Assembly: GCA_030068145.1 (NCBI GenBank)
Contig: JAPJBO010000153.1
Span: forward strand, 62,001-126,000
DNA from: Diplonema papillatum
Lineage: Eukaryota > Euglenozoa > Diplonemea > Diplonemida > Diplonemidae
DNA length: 64,000 nt
Direction: 5' to 3'
Below the pieces are notes generated by a model. It was not told the origin of the DNA. It worked only from the letters and a program-made list of their open reading frames with translations, and did no database searches. Position 1 is the first letter of the stretch, and every line of letters starts with the position of its first letter. Shown here one piece after another: positions 45,049-55,248 of the stretch. Both the position numbers and the translations under genes were made by a program.

Positions 45049-45181
45049 AGAACATTTCCGGAGTTGGGGCTTGCACTGATAAACGAAGTAACGGACGATC
45101 AGCATCAACTGACCAAGGTGATGAAAATGATAAGGCAAAAGTTTCTTGTTCTTCGCGTGTACAGGGTATAAACCTCTCTGT

Positions 45182-45841
45182 GAACTTCGGCTTAGTTAGG
45201 TTCTCCGACTCCCACTATCGTGGTTGGCACAAACTCATAAGGTCTAGTCAACTATTCCCGGCAGTACTAGCACACTTTCAAGAAGAACGGGGGTTTTGCC
45301 TAGTGTCCTTCTGCAGATGCCTTGAGCTATATTTGTGTCTAGGTTCTCGTACGTCTTTTTAACCATGAAGACAAACCGAGAACAAATGCGTAGTTTTGTT
45401 GAGAAAAGGCTCCCGTATTCCTGCATACGAGTACGAGTAATAGTACTATGTGCCGTTCGCCTACGCGACGATGGGCGAACGCGGTGGCGACACGACAAGC
45501 TTGAGGACGCGCGCCGGCGCGGTTACTATCTTGCGGGTTGGCCTTCAGTGTGTTGTGCAGGCTAAAAAGACGTCGGCAGCGTGTTTTGGTGGTTGATCAG
45601 AATTCCTTGGTTTTCGTGTTATTCTGCAGATGCTTTCAGTCGTCTTCTTAACCATGGTTAAGTGCGCAAATGGTGTGTGCTGTGCGCAGCTTTCTCCTCG
45701 CGAAGAAATAGGGGAGCTGGCCGGGGGAGAACAAGGTCTGGGAGAATCTTTACGAACAAGAGAGTGGCTTGAGGCACCCGCCTGGGCGATGCGGATCCGA
45801 GCGCCCGCGGGAAGAGTGTCGCGCCGGCAGTCTATGCTTAC
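45182..45841. other. Intergenic, dispersed repeats
   Basis: 45195-45290 (ccgactcccac...tcgtggttggcacaaactca) recurs at 54845-54910 and 55035-55105. 45540-45620 is an inverted copy of the 1765-1830 repeat. No gene is seen. The terminal exon expected for the Ycf45-like gene on the right is not found here. Confidence 0.55.
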
Positions 45842-48041
45842 GAAATCGGGTATAACGGATTGCAAAAGGGATACCGGTCTGCTACGAGGAAGCGCTTGAC
45901 GTTAGCAACGAACTTGTACGGTACCGGATCGCAGCCGCAGAGCTCTCCCATGTAATCGATGACCGCCGTTGTATGTTGCTGCGAGCAGTACCGAGCCAGG
46001 TCCTTTAATACAGTGGACTTGCCGCTGCAAGGCTTGCCCACAAGGAGGATGCTTTTGCCTTCATCGATATACTTGTACAACGGCTGGGCTACGTCCTTGA
46101 CCCAGCGAGAAAAGCGCAATGTGAAACCGACAGGCTTGCCCGTGCTCGAGCACGGAAGACGCATGACCGCTAATCGATGGGGGGCATCCTGTATGCGATG
46201 TGTTGTGTTGTGTTGTGTTGTGTTGTGTTGTGTTGTGTTGTGTTGTGTTGTGTTGTGTTGTGTTGTGTTGTGTTGTGTTGTGTTGTGTTGTGTTGTGTTG
46301 TGTTGTGTTGTGTTGTGTTGTGTTGTGTTGTGTTGTGTTGTGTTGTGTTGTGTTGTGTTGTGTTGTGTTGTGTTGTGTTGTGTTGTGTTGTGTTGTGTTG
46401 TGTTGTGTTGTGTTGTGTTGTGTTGTGTTGTGTTGTGTTGTGTTGTGTTGTGTTGTGTTGTGTTGTGTTGTGTTGTGTTGTGTTGTGTTGTGTTGTGTTG
46501 TGTTGTGTTGTGTTGTGTTGTGTTGTGTTGTGTTGTGTTGTGTTGTGTTGTGTTGTGTTGTGTTGTGTTGTGTTGTGTTGTGTTGTGTTGTGTTGTGTTG
46601 TGTTGTGTTGTGTTGTGTTGTGTTGTGTTGTGTTGTGTTGTGTTGTGTTGTGTTGTGTTGTGTTGTGTTGTGTTGTGTTGTGTTGTGTTGTGTTGTGTTG
46701 TGTTGTGTTGTGTTGTGTTGTGTTGTGTTGTGTTGTGTTGTGTTGTGTTGTGTTGTGTTGTGTTGTGTTGTGTTGTGTTGTGTTGTGTTGTGTTGTGTTG
46801 TGTTGTGTTGTGTTGTGTTGTGTTGTGTTGTGTTGTGTTGTGTTGTGTTGTGTTGTGTTGTGTTGTGTTGTGTTGTGTTGTGTTGTGTTGTGTTGTGTTG
46901 TGTTGTGTTGTGTTGTGTTGTGTTGTGTTGTGTTGTGTTGTGTTGTGTTGTGTTGTGTTGTGTTGTGTTGTGTTGTGTTGTGTTGTGTTGTGTTGTGTTG
47001 TGTTGTGTTGTGTTGTGTTGTGTTGTGTTGTGTTGTGTTGTGTTGTGTTGTGTTGTGTTGTGTTGTGTTGTGTTGTGTTGTGTTGTGTTGTGTTGTGTTG
47101 TGTTGTGAGACCAGAAGAGCGTTGCGAAGAAACAGCATACCCCAGGTAGGCACAGCTTCGCGACGTTGTGGTGCGGCGAGACATAGCGACTCGTCATCGC
47201 CAAGGCCTCCTCAGCCGTCAGCATCACGGAGAGTCTCTTAAGGCCTTTATACCGGTCTTTCACGGTAGTCTCCTGCCCGACGTGCACATAGATCTCATCG
47301 ATCGCATCCGGATCAGTTACAGCAGCTTTCAAAGCGGCCTGGATGTGATCTGGAAAGACTTTCAGAACTGTCGCTTTGCCGTCCGGCAAAATATCTCCTC
47401 GCTTCTTCTCTACCACGACCCACTTTTCCGCAGCCAGATCCTTCATTAGCCGCCTATCGCCCGGCTTCGTTCGTACCTTGTTGACGATCACCGTGCAGGG
47501 TCCATACTTCGCCTGTTGGAATTGAAAAGTCGTCATGTGTTATTAACTGTAGATCCAACCAAGAGCTCCAATAATATTGATATATCAGGGGAATTCTACT
47601 AGGTAAAACAAACGACCCTTAGGACACCTCGGTGCGCACTTGGATCGCGGGGGAAAATTTTGCAGCACAGTAAGTGTGCTTTTTTTGAGAACCCCAGTTT
47701 CACAATTCATCCCCCGGTCGTTTCGGTCCCCATGCTGAGGACGATTTTTAATTTTTTCCCGCTTCTGTTCTTCTGTTCTGCTCTGGAATCCGCACGCGGA
47801 CGGTTCAGAGGAGGGTGATTCATCAGCCTCAGAGGCTGCCGCCACGACAAAGTTGCGGTATTTGCGGGGGGTGTTGGAAAAGAAATACCTCTAGGGATCC
47901 CGAGACGAAGCGCGCCACGGTCACAGTCTCGTCTACGGTGAATTCAGTCGGCTGCTCCGACTTCGTGTCTTGCACGAGCACGGAGAACGTCCTGCTTTGC
48001 GAGCTGTCAGAGGCGGTGTCATTGCCAGACGTCCACGCCAT
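45842..48041 (-). CDS. Ycf45/SpoIIIAA-like P-loop ATPase, gene 2 (3 exons seen, 3' end missing)
   Basis: Predicted exons are 48041-47889 (ATG, 51 codons), 47512-47141 (124 codons) and 46188 to about 45842 or 45875. The first two junctions are phase 0 (GTATTT and GTATGC donors, CAACAG and TACAG acceptors). Exon 2 has FPDHIQAALKAAV, DAIDEIYVHVGQETTVK, LTAEEALAMTSRYVSP and LCLPG. Exon 3 has HRLAVMRLP, KPVGFTLRFSRW, Walker A GKPCSGKST, ARYCSQQHTTAVIDYMGELC and VKRFLVADR, in register with gene 1 exons 3-4. The Walker B/C-terminal exon of gene 1 has no counterpart to the left, so the gene is truncated or its last exon is distant. Linking exon 1 (SRTFSVLVQDTKSEQPTEFT) to the rest rests only on phase and spacing. 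Intron 2 is almost entirely a pentanucleotide repeat. Confidence 0.7.
46199..47107. repeat. (TGTTG)n / (CAACA)n pentanucleotide array, 909 bp
   Basis: About 182 uninterrupted TGTTG units with no visible variant base. It is bounded by exon 3 (from 46188, 10 bp away) and exon 2 (to 47141, 33 bp away) of Ycf45-like gene 2, so it makes up over 95 percent of that intron. Long open frames of HNTTQ or CVVLC repeats on both strands are artefacts of the array. Confidence 0.98.
47513..47888 (-). other. Intron 1 of Ycf45-like gene 2 (predicted)
   Basis: GTATTT donor to CAACAG acceptor. A frame at 47585-47845 (AAASEADESPSSEPSACGFQ) might be an additional exon but has no matching donor that I can see. 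Confidence 0.4.
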
Positions 48042-48581
48042 GCCTTTGCGTGGCTAGTGAACCTCCCCCACCACCACCCCTTGCACCTACCGCACCCTAT
48101 ACTTTTTTTGTATAAGCACCTGCTTTGTAGGAAATGCTTGAGGAGACTGCCAGTTGCGATACATCAAAGGTAAATATGCTGTAGCCCCACACGAAACACA
48201 GGTAAATCTGGGTTTAGTGGCGGGCGTAAGCGTTCAACAAAAAAGACCCACTTTGTAGCTGTATTGTTTTCTCCCCCTCTAGCCTTCGAAATGAGCACAA
48301 GGCAGTCCCTCGAGTATTTCTGCTCCGGATGCCCTGGCCGGGGGTGGTCTCTCGATGGACTACGGCCGGCACTGCATTCAGAATTCAACTATTCTGTAAA
48401 GATCGCCTCCCAACATACGCCACGTCAAGGTCCCGGACTAGCGTCTCCGGGTCAACGGCCATCTATCCCTTCCAGTCCAACACGTTCTTTGCCTCAGCCA
48501 CAAACGACCGGTCGACTCCGAAGGTGCGCCCTTCTTTACGCTCTGCAGCTCCGCCACCGCCTGGCGGAGGGCCCCAAGCTC
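48042..48581. other. Spacer between Ycf45-like gene 2 and the 18S fragment
   Basis: No supported gene. 48120-48165 (gctttgtaggaaatgctt) is related, inverted, to 52268-52300. The 3' flank of the rRNA fragment (about 48480-48580) does not resemble a 5.8S sequence. Confidence 0.5.
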
Positions 48582-48945
48582 TAATCGCAGAGCTGCAGGT
48601 TCACCTACAACAACCAACCTTGTTACGACTTTTGCTTCCTCGAGCTGAGGAACATTGCTCCGGGCGCTGAACTTGTTGCCAACAGAACGAGCTTCCTCTC
48701 TCAAGCTCTATCCCACAGCCAATCGGTAGCAACGACGGGCGGTGTGTACAAATGGCAGGGACGTAATCAGTGCAAGCTGGTGACTTGCGCCTACTAGGCA
48801 CTCCTCGTTGTATAACCCCAGGTGCGGCAAAAGCCTCGCTCACCTCTGCACGCCGCTGCTATATTCGTCGCCAATCTGTAACGTAGCATTCGAAGAGTCG
48901 AAACCGGAACGATGAAACGTGGCTAGGCCTGTCGCGCCACTGCGA
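48582..48945 (-). rRNA. 18S (SSU) rRNA 3'-terminal fragment
   Basis: Reading the minus strand toward the 3' end: a CGATGAAAC-type block, then GTACACACCGCCCGTCG near 48735-48752 (universal decoding-site block), then AAGTCGTAACAAGG, then GTAGGTGAACCTGCAG ending near 48593. Conserved spacing supports a real SSU 3' domain (helices 44-45). The lead to the last block is unusual: TTGGTTGTT stands where TTTCC or TAGC is normal. Upstream of about 48945 the similarity stops, so only some 360 nt of an expected 1,800 are present. It is a fragment or pseudogene, not a complete rDNA unit. Confidence 0.85.
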
Positions 48946-49680
48946 GAGTGACACTTGAGAGAGAGCCTCCGAAGCCGCGAGCAGCGGATGAAAGGACGCA
49001 AACGCTTGGCTATGGGTTCGAATGATGGGACGTCACGAGACTAGGCTAGGGGGGAGGGGGCGGGGACGAAACATGTGGTGGCTAGAGATGATACGGTCTG
49101 GCAATTTTTTTGATGATTGGGCAAGCATCCCGGCATCCGGGCCCACCGATATCTGAAGGAGCGCAGTGTGGTGCCGGAAGGCTAGCTGGTGATGATGCCA
49201 GTGTGGATACATCATGCGTCACTTTCGTCCCTAGCGGGCGGGTGGAAGCCCTCCGGGCTAACGCTCCGCGCGCTGGGCGCGCGACTCCGCGCAAGCGCGC
49301 ACTCAGTGCGCGCTCTCGGCGGCTCTCTCCTCCGTCGTTCACCTCCTCGCACACCACTCTCCACAGGGCATCCTACAGGTACAGCGGGTGCTGCGGGGTG
49401 CACTAGGGTATAGGCATACAGCCCATCTACCGGGGTGTGCTGCTGGTACCGTGGATCCCTGCTGGTGGATCCCTGCTGACCCCCTGTATACCCTGGTCCT
49501 ACCCCCCGATATCACCTGCCCCGGATCTGACCCGCAAGGGTGCTGATAGCACGGTGGGACTAGCGGATACTCCGGTCCCACACGTTCCCCAGATTGATCC
49601 CGTTCGGCCACGGGCGCGGTTGTGTGCGGGTTTCCAGCCTCCGGGTGGCCATAGCGCGACGACGGGGCGCCATGCCGCGT
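48946..49680. other. Spacer between 18S fragment and SURF6-like gene
   Basis: GC-rich with hairpin-like runs (for example gcgcgcgactccgcgcaagcgcgcactcagtgcgcgc near 49270-49312). No gene, 5.8S or tRNA was recognised. Confidence 0.5.
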
Positions 49681-52458
49681 CTATCCCTGTTGCTCGGTTT
49701 TCTTCTTCTGCTTGTTCGCGATTTTGACCTTCTTGTGGGCCTCCTTCAAAAGCGACATGCGCCGTTCGATCTTGCCGGCCTTCGTCTTCGGTCCCGTCTT
49801 CTTCTTTTTCGCTCCGTCATCGCCGTCGGATCGGTCGCCCTGTGACAGCGTTATTTCGAGGTAGTCCAGAGTCTCACAAGAGCCGGTCCCCCGCCCCCAT
49901 TAGATGAAAGACTGTAATAAACAGCAGGCTTGCATTAGTCACCAGAACGCAGAATATCCGTAGCGATGGTTTGCACTTACAGGAGTAAGCATTTATTCGG
50001 CAAGATAATTTCTGTTTTTTTTTGTCGAGGTGTCGGTTGTAGTCCCGAGGGAGGCCCGAGGGGGGGTTTGCGACCCCGAGCCACGAGCGGATTTCCCAAT
50101 AAATAGTGTCTGACTGGCTCAGTCTCGTAGTACTACAAAGCAGGTAAAGGGCAAACCTTCGAGCCTTTGCCGCCTTTGCCGCCTTTGCTGCCTTTCCCGC
50201 CCTTTCCTTCTTTGCCACCACCTTTACCGCCCTTTCCTTCTTTGCCGCCGCCTTTGCCGCCCTTCCCTTCTTTACCTCCTTTACCTGCGCCTTTTCCTCC
50301 TTTGCCCTTCTTATCCTCCCCACCTTCTGCAGGATCTTTGCGGCGTTTTCGCTTCTTCTGCGTCGACTGCTTTGGCTTCGACGACTGTGTGGTGTGGTTG
50401 GACTACGTGAGATGGTGGAAATACGAAGCGGTTGGACTACAAAATGAGAGAGAGAGAGAACACACACACAAAACAAGTCGAAGGGTGTGGGCCTCCACCG
50501 TCAGGTGGGCAGGCTAGTTTCGGGGTGGCTCCCTGGGAGGGACAGGGCGGGGTTGTCACGCCTTAGCAGTCGCAGGGCCTCTCCCCTCCCACCCATATGT
50601 GTTCTCGCTGCCATCGCTGAGAGAGAGAGAGATAGAGAGACGAGTTAGAGTGCAGGGACCATCTCTCCGGGGGGTTTCCGGTCTCCTCACTTCTTTCCCA
50701 GCTGCTACGGCGGGCGTAAGTCGCTCCGGAGGCGCTGCAGGTTGTGGCTCTGCTACAGTGGGTGGCGGCGCCGGAGTTGGCGCTGCAGTTGGTGCCCTGG
50801 CCGGCGGGTGGATGATGGTACAACATGATATGAAAAGCTTTCACTCTAAAAACACTAACTGTTGTGGAATGCCTGGTTGGGCTACGTGAGTGTGAAAACG
50901 TCTAATTGTTGATTGTCATTGCGGATCATGCGTGCCAGCTTCACGAAGGGAACATTCCCTCTTGAGGACTTATCGCAGATTTGGCAGGTCTTCCACATTC
51001 TGGCCATTTCTTTTGCTCTTTTTGCTGATTTTCCCATGTTTTGCCATTTTTGCCGGGTTTTGCAGATTTTGACCATTTTGGCCATTTTGTTTTGCCGATT
51101 TTTCCAGATTCTGGACCTTCTGACACCATGTCTGGAAGAATCCTTCCTAACAGGAAGAAAGCCTGAACATTTGGGGGGGCTCGTCTTAGATCCTGTATAG
51201 AGAGGTATACGGTGTGTGGTGTGTATACCACTGTGCAATCCTCTACGGGTGTACCACACAGCGTAGTAAGGTATATCAGGTCCTCTGCACAGTACGCTGT
51301 ACAGTGGATGGTATGCTATCAGCAGCCACCAACCACACAGCTGCTCGGAAAACGGCGAAGGGAACAGCATACCACGCGGTCGGGGATCGGGGTGCCCTCC
51401 GCCTTCGCCTTGTCGACTGCATCTTGGAACCGCGCCCAGTTTTCGCGACTCTTCTCCTTCGCCTTCTTCGTGCGCTTGATCGTCTTTTTCAGCTTCTCCG
51501 GGTCGTCGTGCACCTTGCCGCCCGCGGCTCTCTCCAGCGCCGCCTTCCACGCAAAGTCGTTGCCAAGCTGCTGGCCTTCTCTAGTTCCCTGTGGTGCGCG
51601 ACGTTTTTTTTTTTAAATTTTTGAGTGCAAGTTTACTTAGAGATCCGGTTTATAGTCTCCGGGTGACCATTGTCGTAAAGGTTCCTTCGAGGTATCGGAA
51701 ATTGTATCGTATCTGCGGTAATGGCAGTAGTGTGCTTGTGCGTGTGTCTTTGTTGCCTATTGCCGACGATTCGACGTGTTTTAAAGCACGCTCTCATTTC
51801 CTGTGTGTCTTGACATTTCCGGGGTTCTTGCGACACTGACACCGACCAGCCACGTTCGGTAAGAATGCGATCTCGGGCCCCCGGGCTTTTTATTTATAGT
51901 TAAAGTTCGCTTGAGAACCCGAGCATCCGGGTGACCTTCACCGAATCGGTTCTTTTCAAAGGTAATACATACTAGGGGAAGTTAGAGGGGGCATGCATGG
52001 CGTTTTCAGAGTTAGCGTGGGGCGGCAGTCAGTTGTGAGACCGACAGGTGAAGCAGCGCCCGCCACCCAGCTCTCGGATCAAGCTGCGTCTGATGCAGCT
52101 GTTGTACGGAAACGCCTACATACACTCCAGCTTGCGGAGGTTGCTGCTGCGGCCGCCAGGGTGGCAGCTGTGTCAGGTCAAGTGGCGAGCTCTCGGGGGC
52201 TCTGTGATGGCTGAGTGCACACCGCAGCAGGGCCGCATCTTGAGATTTTGCAAGAAGCTGCCGGTCGAGCATTTCCTACAAAGCAGATACGCATACAAAA
52301 AACACTGAAGGATCAGAATCAGCATACCCTCAAATCGTTCAGGCGCTCTTTCACCTGCTGAACACGGCTGAGCATCGTCTCGGCTGATGTCTTCGAGTAG
52401 GTCAATTTTCGCTTCTTTGCATTATCAACCGAAAATTCGAAGCTGTTAGGGTTCCGTT
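49681..52458 (-). CDS. SURF6/Rrp14-like nucleolar protein (C-terminal four exons)
   Basis: Predicted exons are about 52458-52328, 51588-51373 (72 codons), 50384-50157 (76 codons) and 49872-49681 (64 codons, stop TAG at 49683-49681). The last three internal junctions are phase 0 (donors GTATGC, GTATGC, GTTTGC). The 51588-51373 exon holds the SURF6 domain core: WKAALERAAGGKVHDDPEKL, KKTIKRTKKAKEKSRENWAR, FQDAVDKAKAEG. SURF6/Rrp14 proteins act in nucleoli in 60S (and 40S) ribosome assembly. The next exon is extremely basic and repetitive (KKRKRRKDPAEGG, then GKGGKG and GKEGKG units); the last is Lys-rich (KIERRMSLLKEAHKKVKIAN). The exon ending 52328 (TMLSRVQQVKERLNDLR) fits the helix before the domain. 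The N-terminus is not resolved; see 53126-53277. Confidence 0.75.
50620..50730. repeat. SINE-like dispersed repeat, copy 2
   Basis: GA-rich lead, GACGAGTTAGAGTGCAGGGA and ACGGCGGGCGTAAGTCGCTC, as at 34511-34620 and 55249-55354. It lies in the SURF6-like gene intron between 51373 and 50384. Confidence 0.75.
51640..51700. repeat. Dispersed 60-bp motif (AGTCTCCGGGTGACC family)
   Basis: TATAGTCTCCGGGTGACCAT, then a cgtaaaggttccttcgaggta segment, close to 9305-9360. It is in a SURF6-like gene intron. Confidence 0.7.
51896..51960. repeat. Dispersed 60-bp motif (AGTCTCCGGGTGACC family)
   Basis: AGTTAAAGTTCGCTTGAGAA, then ATCCGGGTGACCTTCACCGA. It is in a SURF6-like gene intron and close to 59655-59735. 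Confidence 0.7.
52018..52230. repeat. Dispersed repeat (inverted copy of 4920-5135)
   Basis: Inverted relative to 4920-5135, it shares GCTGCGTCTGATGCAGCTG and the CTGTGATGGCTGAGTGCAC end. It lies between two exons of the SURF6-like gene. Confidence 0.7.
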
Positions 52459-53125
52459 CTGCTTTCAGTTGAGCGTATTCGGCACCAACGGGTGATTATA
52501 ATTGGTCTTGGCTTGAGAGAGGTTCATGCTAGACCTGGCTCTGCGTCTGCCAGCTCGGACACAATTGGATCAGGAGGAGCACTGAGAAGGCAACGCCGAC
52601 CATTACTGCGGTCTAGAAAACTGTGATTCACGTCTTGAAACACGGGCCACGGAGTCTCACACGTGTGCGAGGCTTAGGGTGTCAAACCCACATTGAAAGG
52701 GAGATGTGCCTATCCTTGAGGACGCAGCACAGCCCGATCCTGATTTACTGTACTGGAAACGGGGCTGAAGTCAAGTACACTTGTTGGGACCCAAAAGATG
52801 GTAAACTATGCCTGGACGATATCTATCCGACAGGACGAAGCCGGGGGAAATCCTAGTTGATGTTTCGGGGGAGGGAAACCGCTGGTGGAGGTCCGCCGCT
52901 GCTGTGCTGACATGCACATCGCTCGTCAAAAACTGGCATCCTGCGGGCCTGGGGGGGCGAGGTTTTGCTTCTCCAGTGGAATCCACCTTTGCTGCAGCTG
53001 AAGATGTGGATGAGGACACGGGCGCATGCGCCCAGGAGATGTGAGTCCATTGGCGAGGAGGAGGAATGGTCCGTAGACACACGAGTGCGCACGTGGCTGT
53101 GGGCAGCAGCAGGGGGAGAGCATAC

Positions 53126-53277
53126 TTGTTGAAAATGAGGTCGGCGTCGCTGTCTTTGTCGACCTTTCGCCCTGCATTCGACAGCTTCCTCTTCATGACG
53201 CGCTTCTCGGTGGCACCCATCGAGAGGGCATCGTTGCCGTGTTTCATGACACCCTTGGCAGCCCACTCCCCTCCAAC
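53126..53277 (-). CDS. Probable exon, basic protein, maybe SURF6-like gene 5' part
   Basis: Bounded by a GCAG acceptor and a GTATGC donor. It encodes EWAAKGVMKHGNDALSMG, EKRVMKRKLSNAGRKVDKD and SDADLIFNK. The composition suits a nucleolar protein, and it lies upstream of the SURF6-like exons on the same strand. Its end phase (2) does not match the next exon I predict (52458), so an intermediate exon is missing or it belongs to a separate gene. Confidence 0.45.
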
Positions 53278-53422
53278 CTGCTTTTAGCCTTGAAGGCTGA
53301 GACCTGCTTCGTTGATAGTTTCTTCACACACGTACACAGATGGTCGTTTGACGACTGCAAGACGATAACTTGGCGAGCCTTGGTGACTAACCTTCACCCT
53401 AGCACGTACGCACAACAAACAA

Positions 53423-54593
53423 CGCATCTATCCTCCAAGTGTGTCGGGGTGTATAAGATTCGAGTCATGCCGATAAGGGCAGAATCCGAGCTGTCGTTTG
53501 GACACTGCGCCGCGACGCGTCAAAAGGATCCCTATTGCTGCCGTGAACCGATTTTGCTACGGAACTCTTCCAACGAGCCTACAACTCACCTCTTCTCGAC
53601 ATCTTTTCAATGCGGACGGGGCTAACAAGAGGGTGCAAGCAGTGTGATTCAGTTTTCTCACACATTGCCTGACTGAGTGGCATGAGGCGATACAAACACC
53701 GCCACAACGCGAACAGTGGCGACATCATGGGCAGTGTCGCATGATGGGACAAAAACGCAAGGTGAGTTGTGCACGCCATGTGGTAGTGCTCCTCATCCAC
53801 ATGACAGTGATACACAGTACGCTAGGACATGCTACGGGAGGACCACCACATGCTATGAGTGGTATCCCATGCTGTGCTGCTACCGCCCACGCTGCTACCG
53901 CATCTATCCTTCAAGTCGGCGTATATAAGATTCGAGTCATGCCGATAAGGGCAGATTCCGAGCTGTCGTTTGGACACCGCGCCGCGACGCGTCAAAAAGG
54001 ATCCCTATTGCTGCCGTGAACCGATTTTGCTACGAAACTCTTCCAACGAGCCAACAACTCACCTCTTCTCGACATCTTTTCAATGCGGACGGGGCTAACA
54101 AGAGGGTGCAAGCAGTGTGATTCAGTTTTCTCACACATTGCCTGACTGAGTGGCATGAGGCGATACAAACACCGCCACAACGCGAACAGTGGCGACATCA
54201 TGGGCAGTGTCGCATGATGGGACAAAAACGCAAGGTGAGTTGTGCACGCCATGTGGTAGTGCTCCTCCTCCACATGACAGTGATACACAGTACGCTAGGA
54301 CATGCTACGGGAGGACCACCACATGCTATGAGTGGTATCCCATGCTGTGCTGCTACGGCCCACGCTGCTACCGCATCTATCCTTCAAGTCGGCGTATATA
54401 AGATTCGAGTCATGCCGATAAGGGCAGATTCCGAGCTGTCGTTTGGACACCGCGCCGCGACGCGTCAAAAAGGATCCATATTGCTGCCGTGAACCGATTT
54501 TGCTACGAAACTCTTCCAACGAGCCAACAACTCACCTCTTCTCGACATCTTTTGAATGCGGACGGGGCTAACAAAAGGGGGTGCAAGCAGTGT
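53423..54593. repeat. 473-bp tandem repeat, about 2.5 copies
   Basis: The sequence from GCATCTATCC onward repeats with an exact 473-bp period (GTATATAAGATTCGAGTCAT at 53921 and 54394; a diverged first copy near 53450). Copies two and three are nearly identical. Each full unit carries the TATA-like GTATATAAG and an AACGCAAGGTGAGTTG splice-donor-like site. Plus and minus frames of about 70-98 codons recur in each unit but show no family. It could be a satellite or a repeated non-coding RNA unit. Confidence 0.9.
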
Positions 54594-55248
54594 GAGAGAG
54601 ATACACAAATGCGGGCCAGAATACAGAAGAAAAGACACGGTGTACATGTGTGTACTAAGCGGGAAGCCCACCAACCCGACGGAAATAAACAGAGGCTCGG
54701 AACGGACGATAGCGGAGACGGAGTACAAGGGCGAGCCAGGGGTGGATGGCCAACAAACGTTGGGGGCGAAAGGCGCACGCACACAGGAACAAACAGAGGC
54801 CGGACAGACCGGAGGCGGGCTGGTTCAGGTTGCGATAGGTCTTCCGACCCCCGCAATCGTGGGGGCAGCACAAACTCGAGAGGTCTAGTCAGCTGGTCCC
54901 TGCAGTATTTGCATGCACGCAATTAAGAATAGTTGAGTCGCAGCTCTTGACAAAGACAGATGGAAAAAAGAAGGTGTTTTTATTCTTCACTTTTTCTCAC
55001 GAACGGGGGGGTCGGTCCTGCTTTTGGCTTTGTAGGTTCTCCCGACTCCCCAAATCGTGGTTAGCACAAACTCAAGATGTCTTGTCAACTATTCCTTGCA
55101 GTTCCAAGAAAACAAGTGGAAGGAACTGCGTTTCCTTCGGCCGTACTTCGCACGCGCACAGCTCGCAGCGGGAGAGCTACGATGAGGGATGAGGGGTGGA
55201 TTGCCAGCAAACGTTGCCCCACGATCCGGTGGAGCAACTGAAGATGTG
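54594..55248. other. Intergenic, dispersed repeats
   Basis: No supported gene. 54845-54910 and 55035-55105 are two copies of the repeat also found at 45195-45290 (cgtgg..agcacaaactc...ggtctagtcaactattcc). Confidence 0.5.

Larger units (their letters stand above)
44173..45181. mobile_element. Terminal-inverted-repeat element, about 1 kb
   Basis: The ends at 44173-44306 and 45048-45181 are inverted copies of about 130 bp. Each reads inward CAGAGAGGTTTATACCCTGT, GAAGAACAAGAAAC, CATCACCTTTGGTCAGTTGA, GCAAGCCCCAACTCC and GAAATGTTCT. The interior has a plus-strand Cys-rich ORF. Partial relatives lie at 60190-60330 and 63425-63540 (ends) and 59710-59860, 38605-38690 and 1880-1960 (interior). No clear target duplication was found. 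Confidence 0.75.

Noticed and set aside
46061..47536. Long frames of HNTTQ or CVVLC repeats on both strands
   Set aside because: They translate a perfect TGTTG array that lies in an intron; any frame of a stop-free pentamer repeat stays open.
49010..49030. B-box-like GGTTCGAAT suggesting a tRNA
   Set aside because: No A box or acceptor stem pairs at the right distance.
54165..54288. Repeated ~90-codon frames in the 473-bp tandem units as a protein family
   Set aside because: Both strands are open in each unit because units are copies of each other; no independent evidence of coding.
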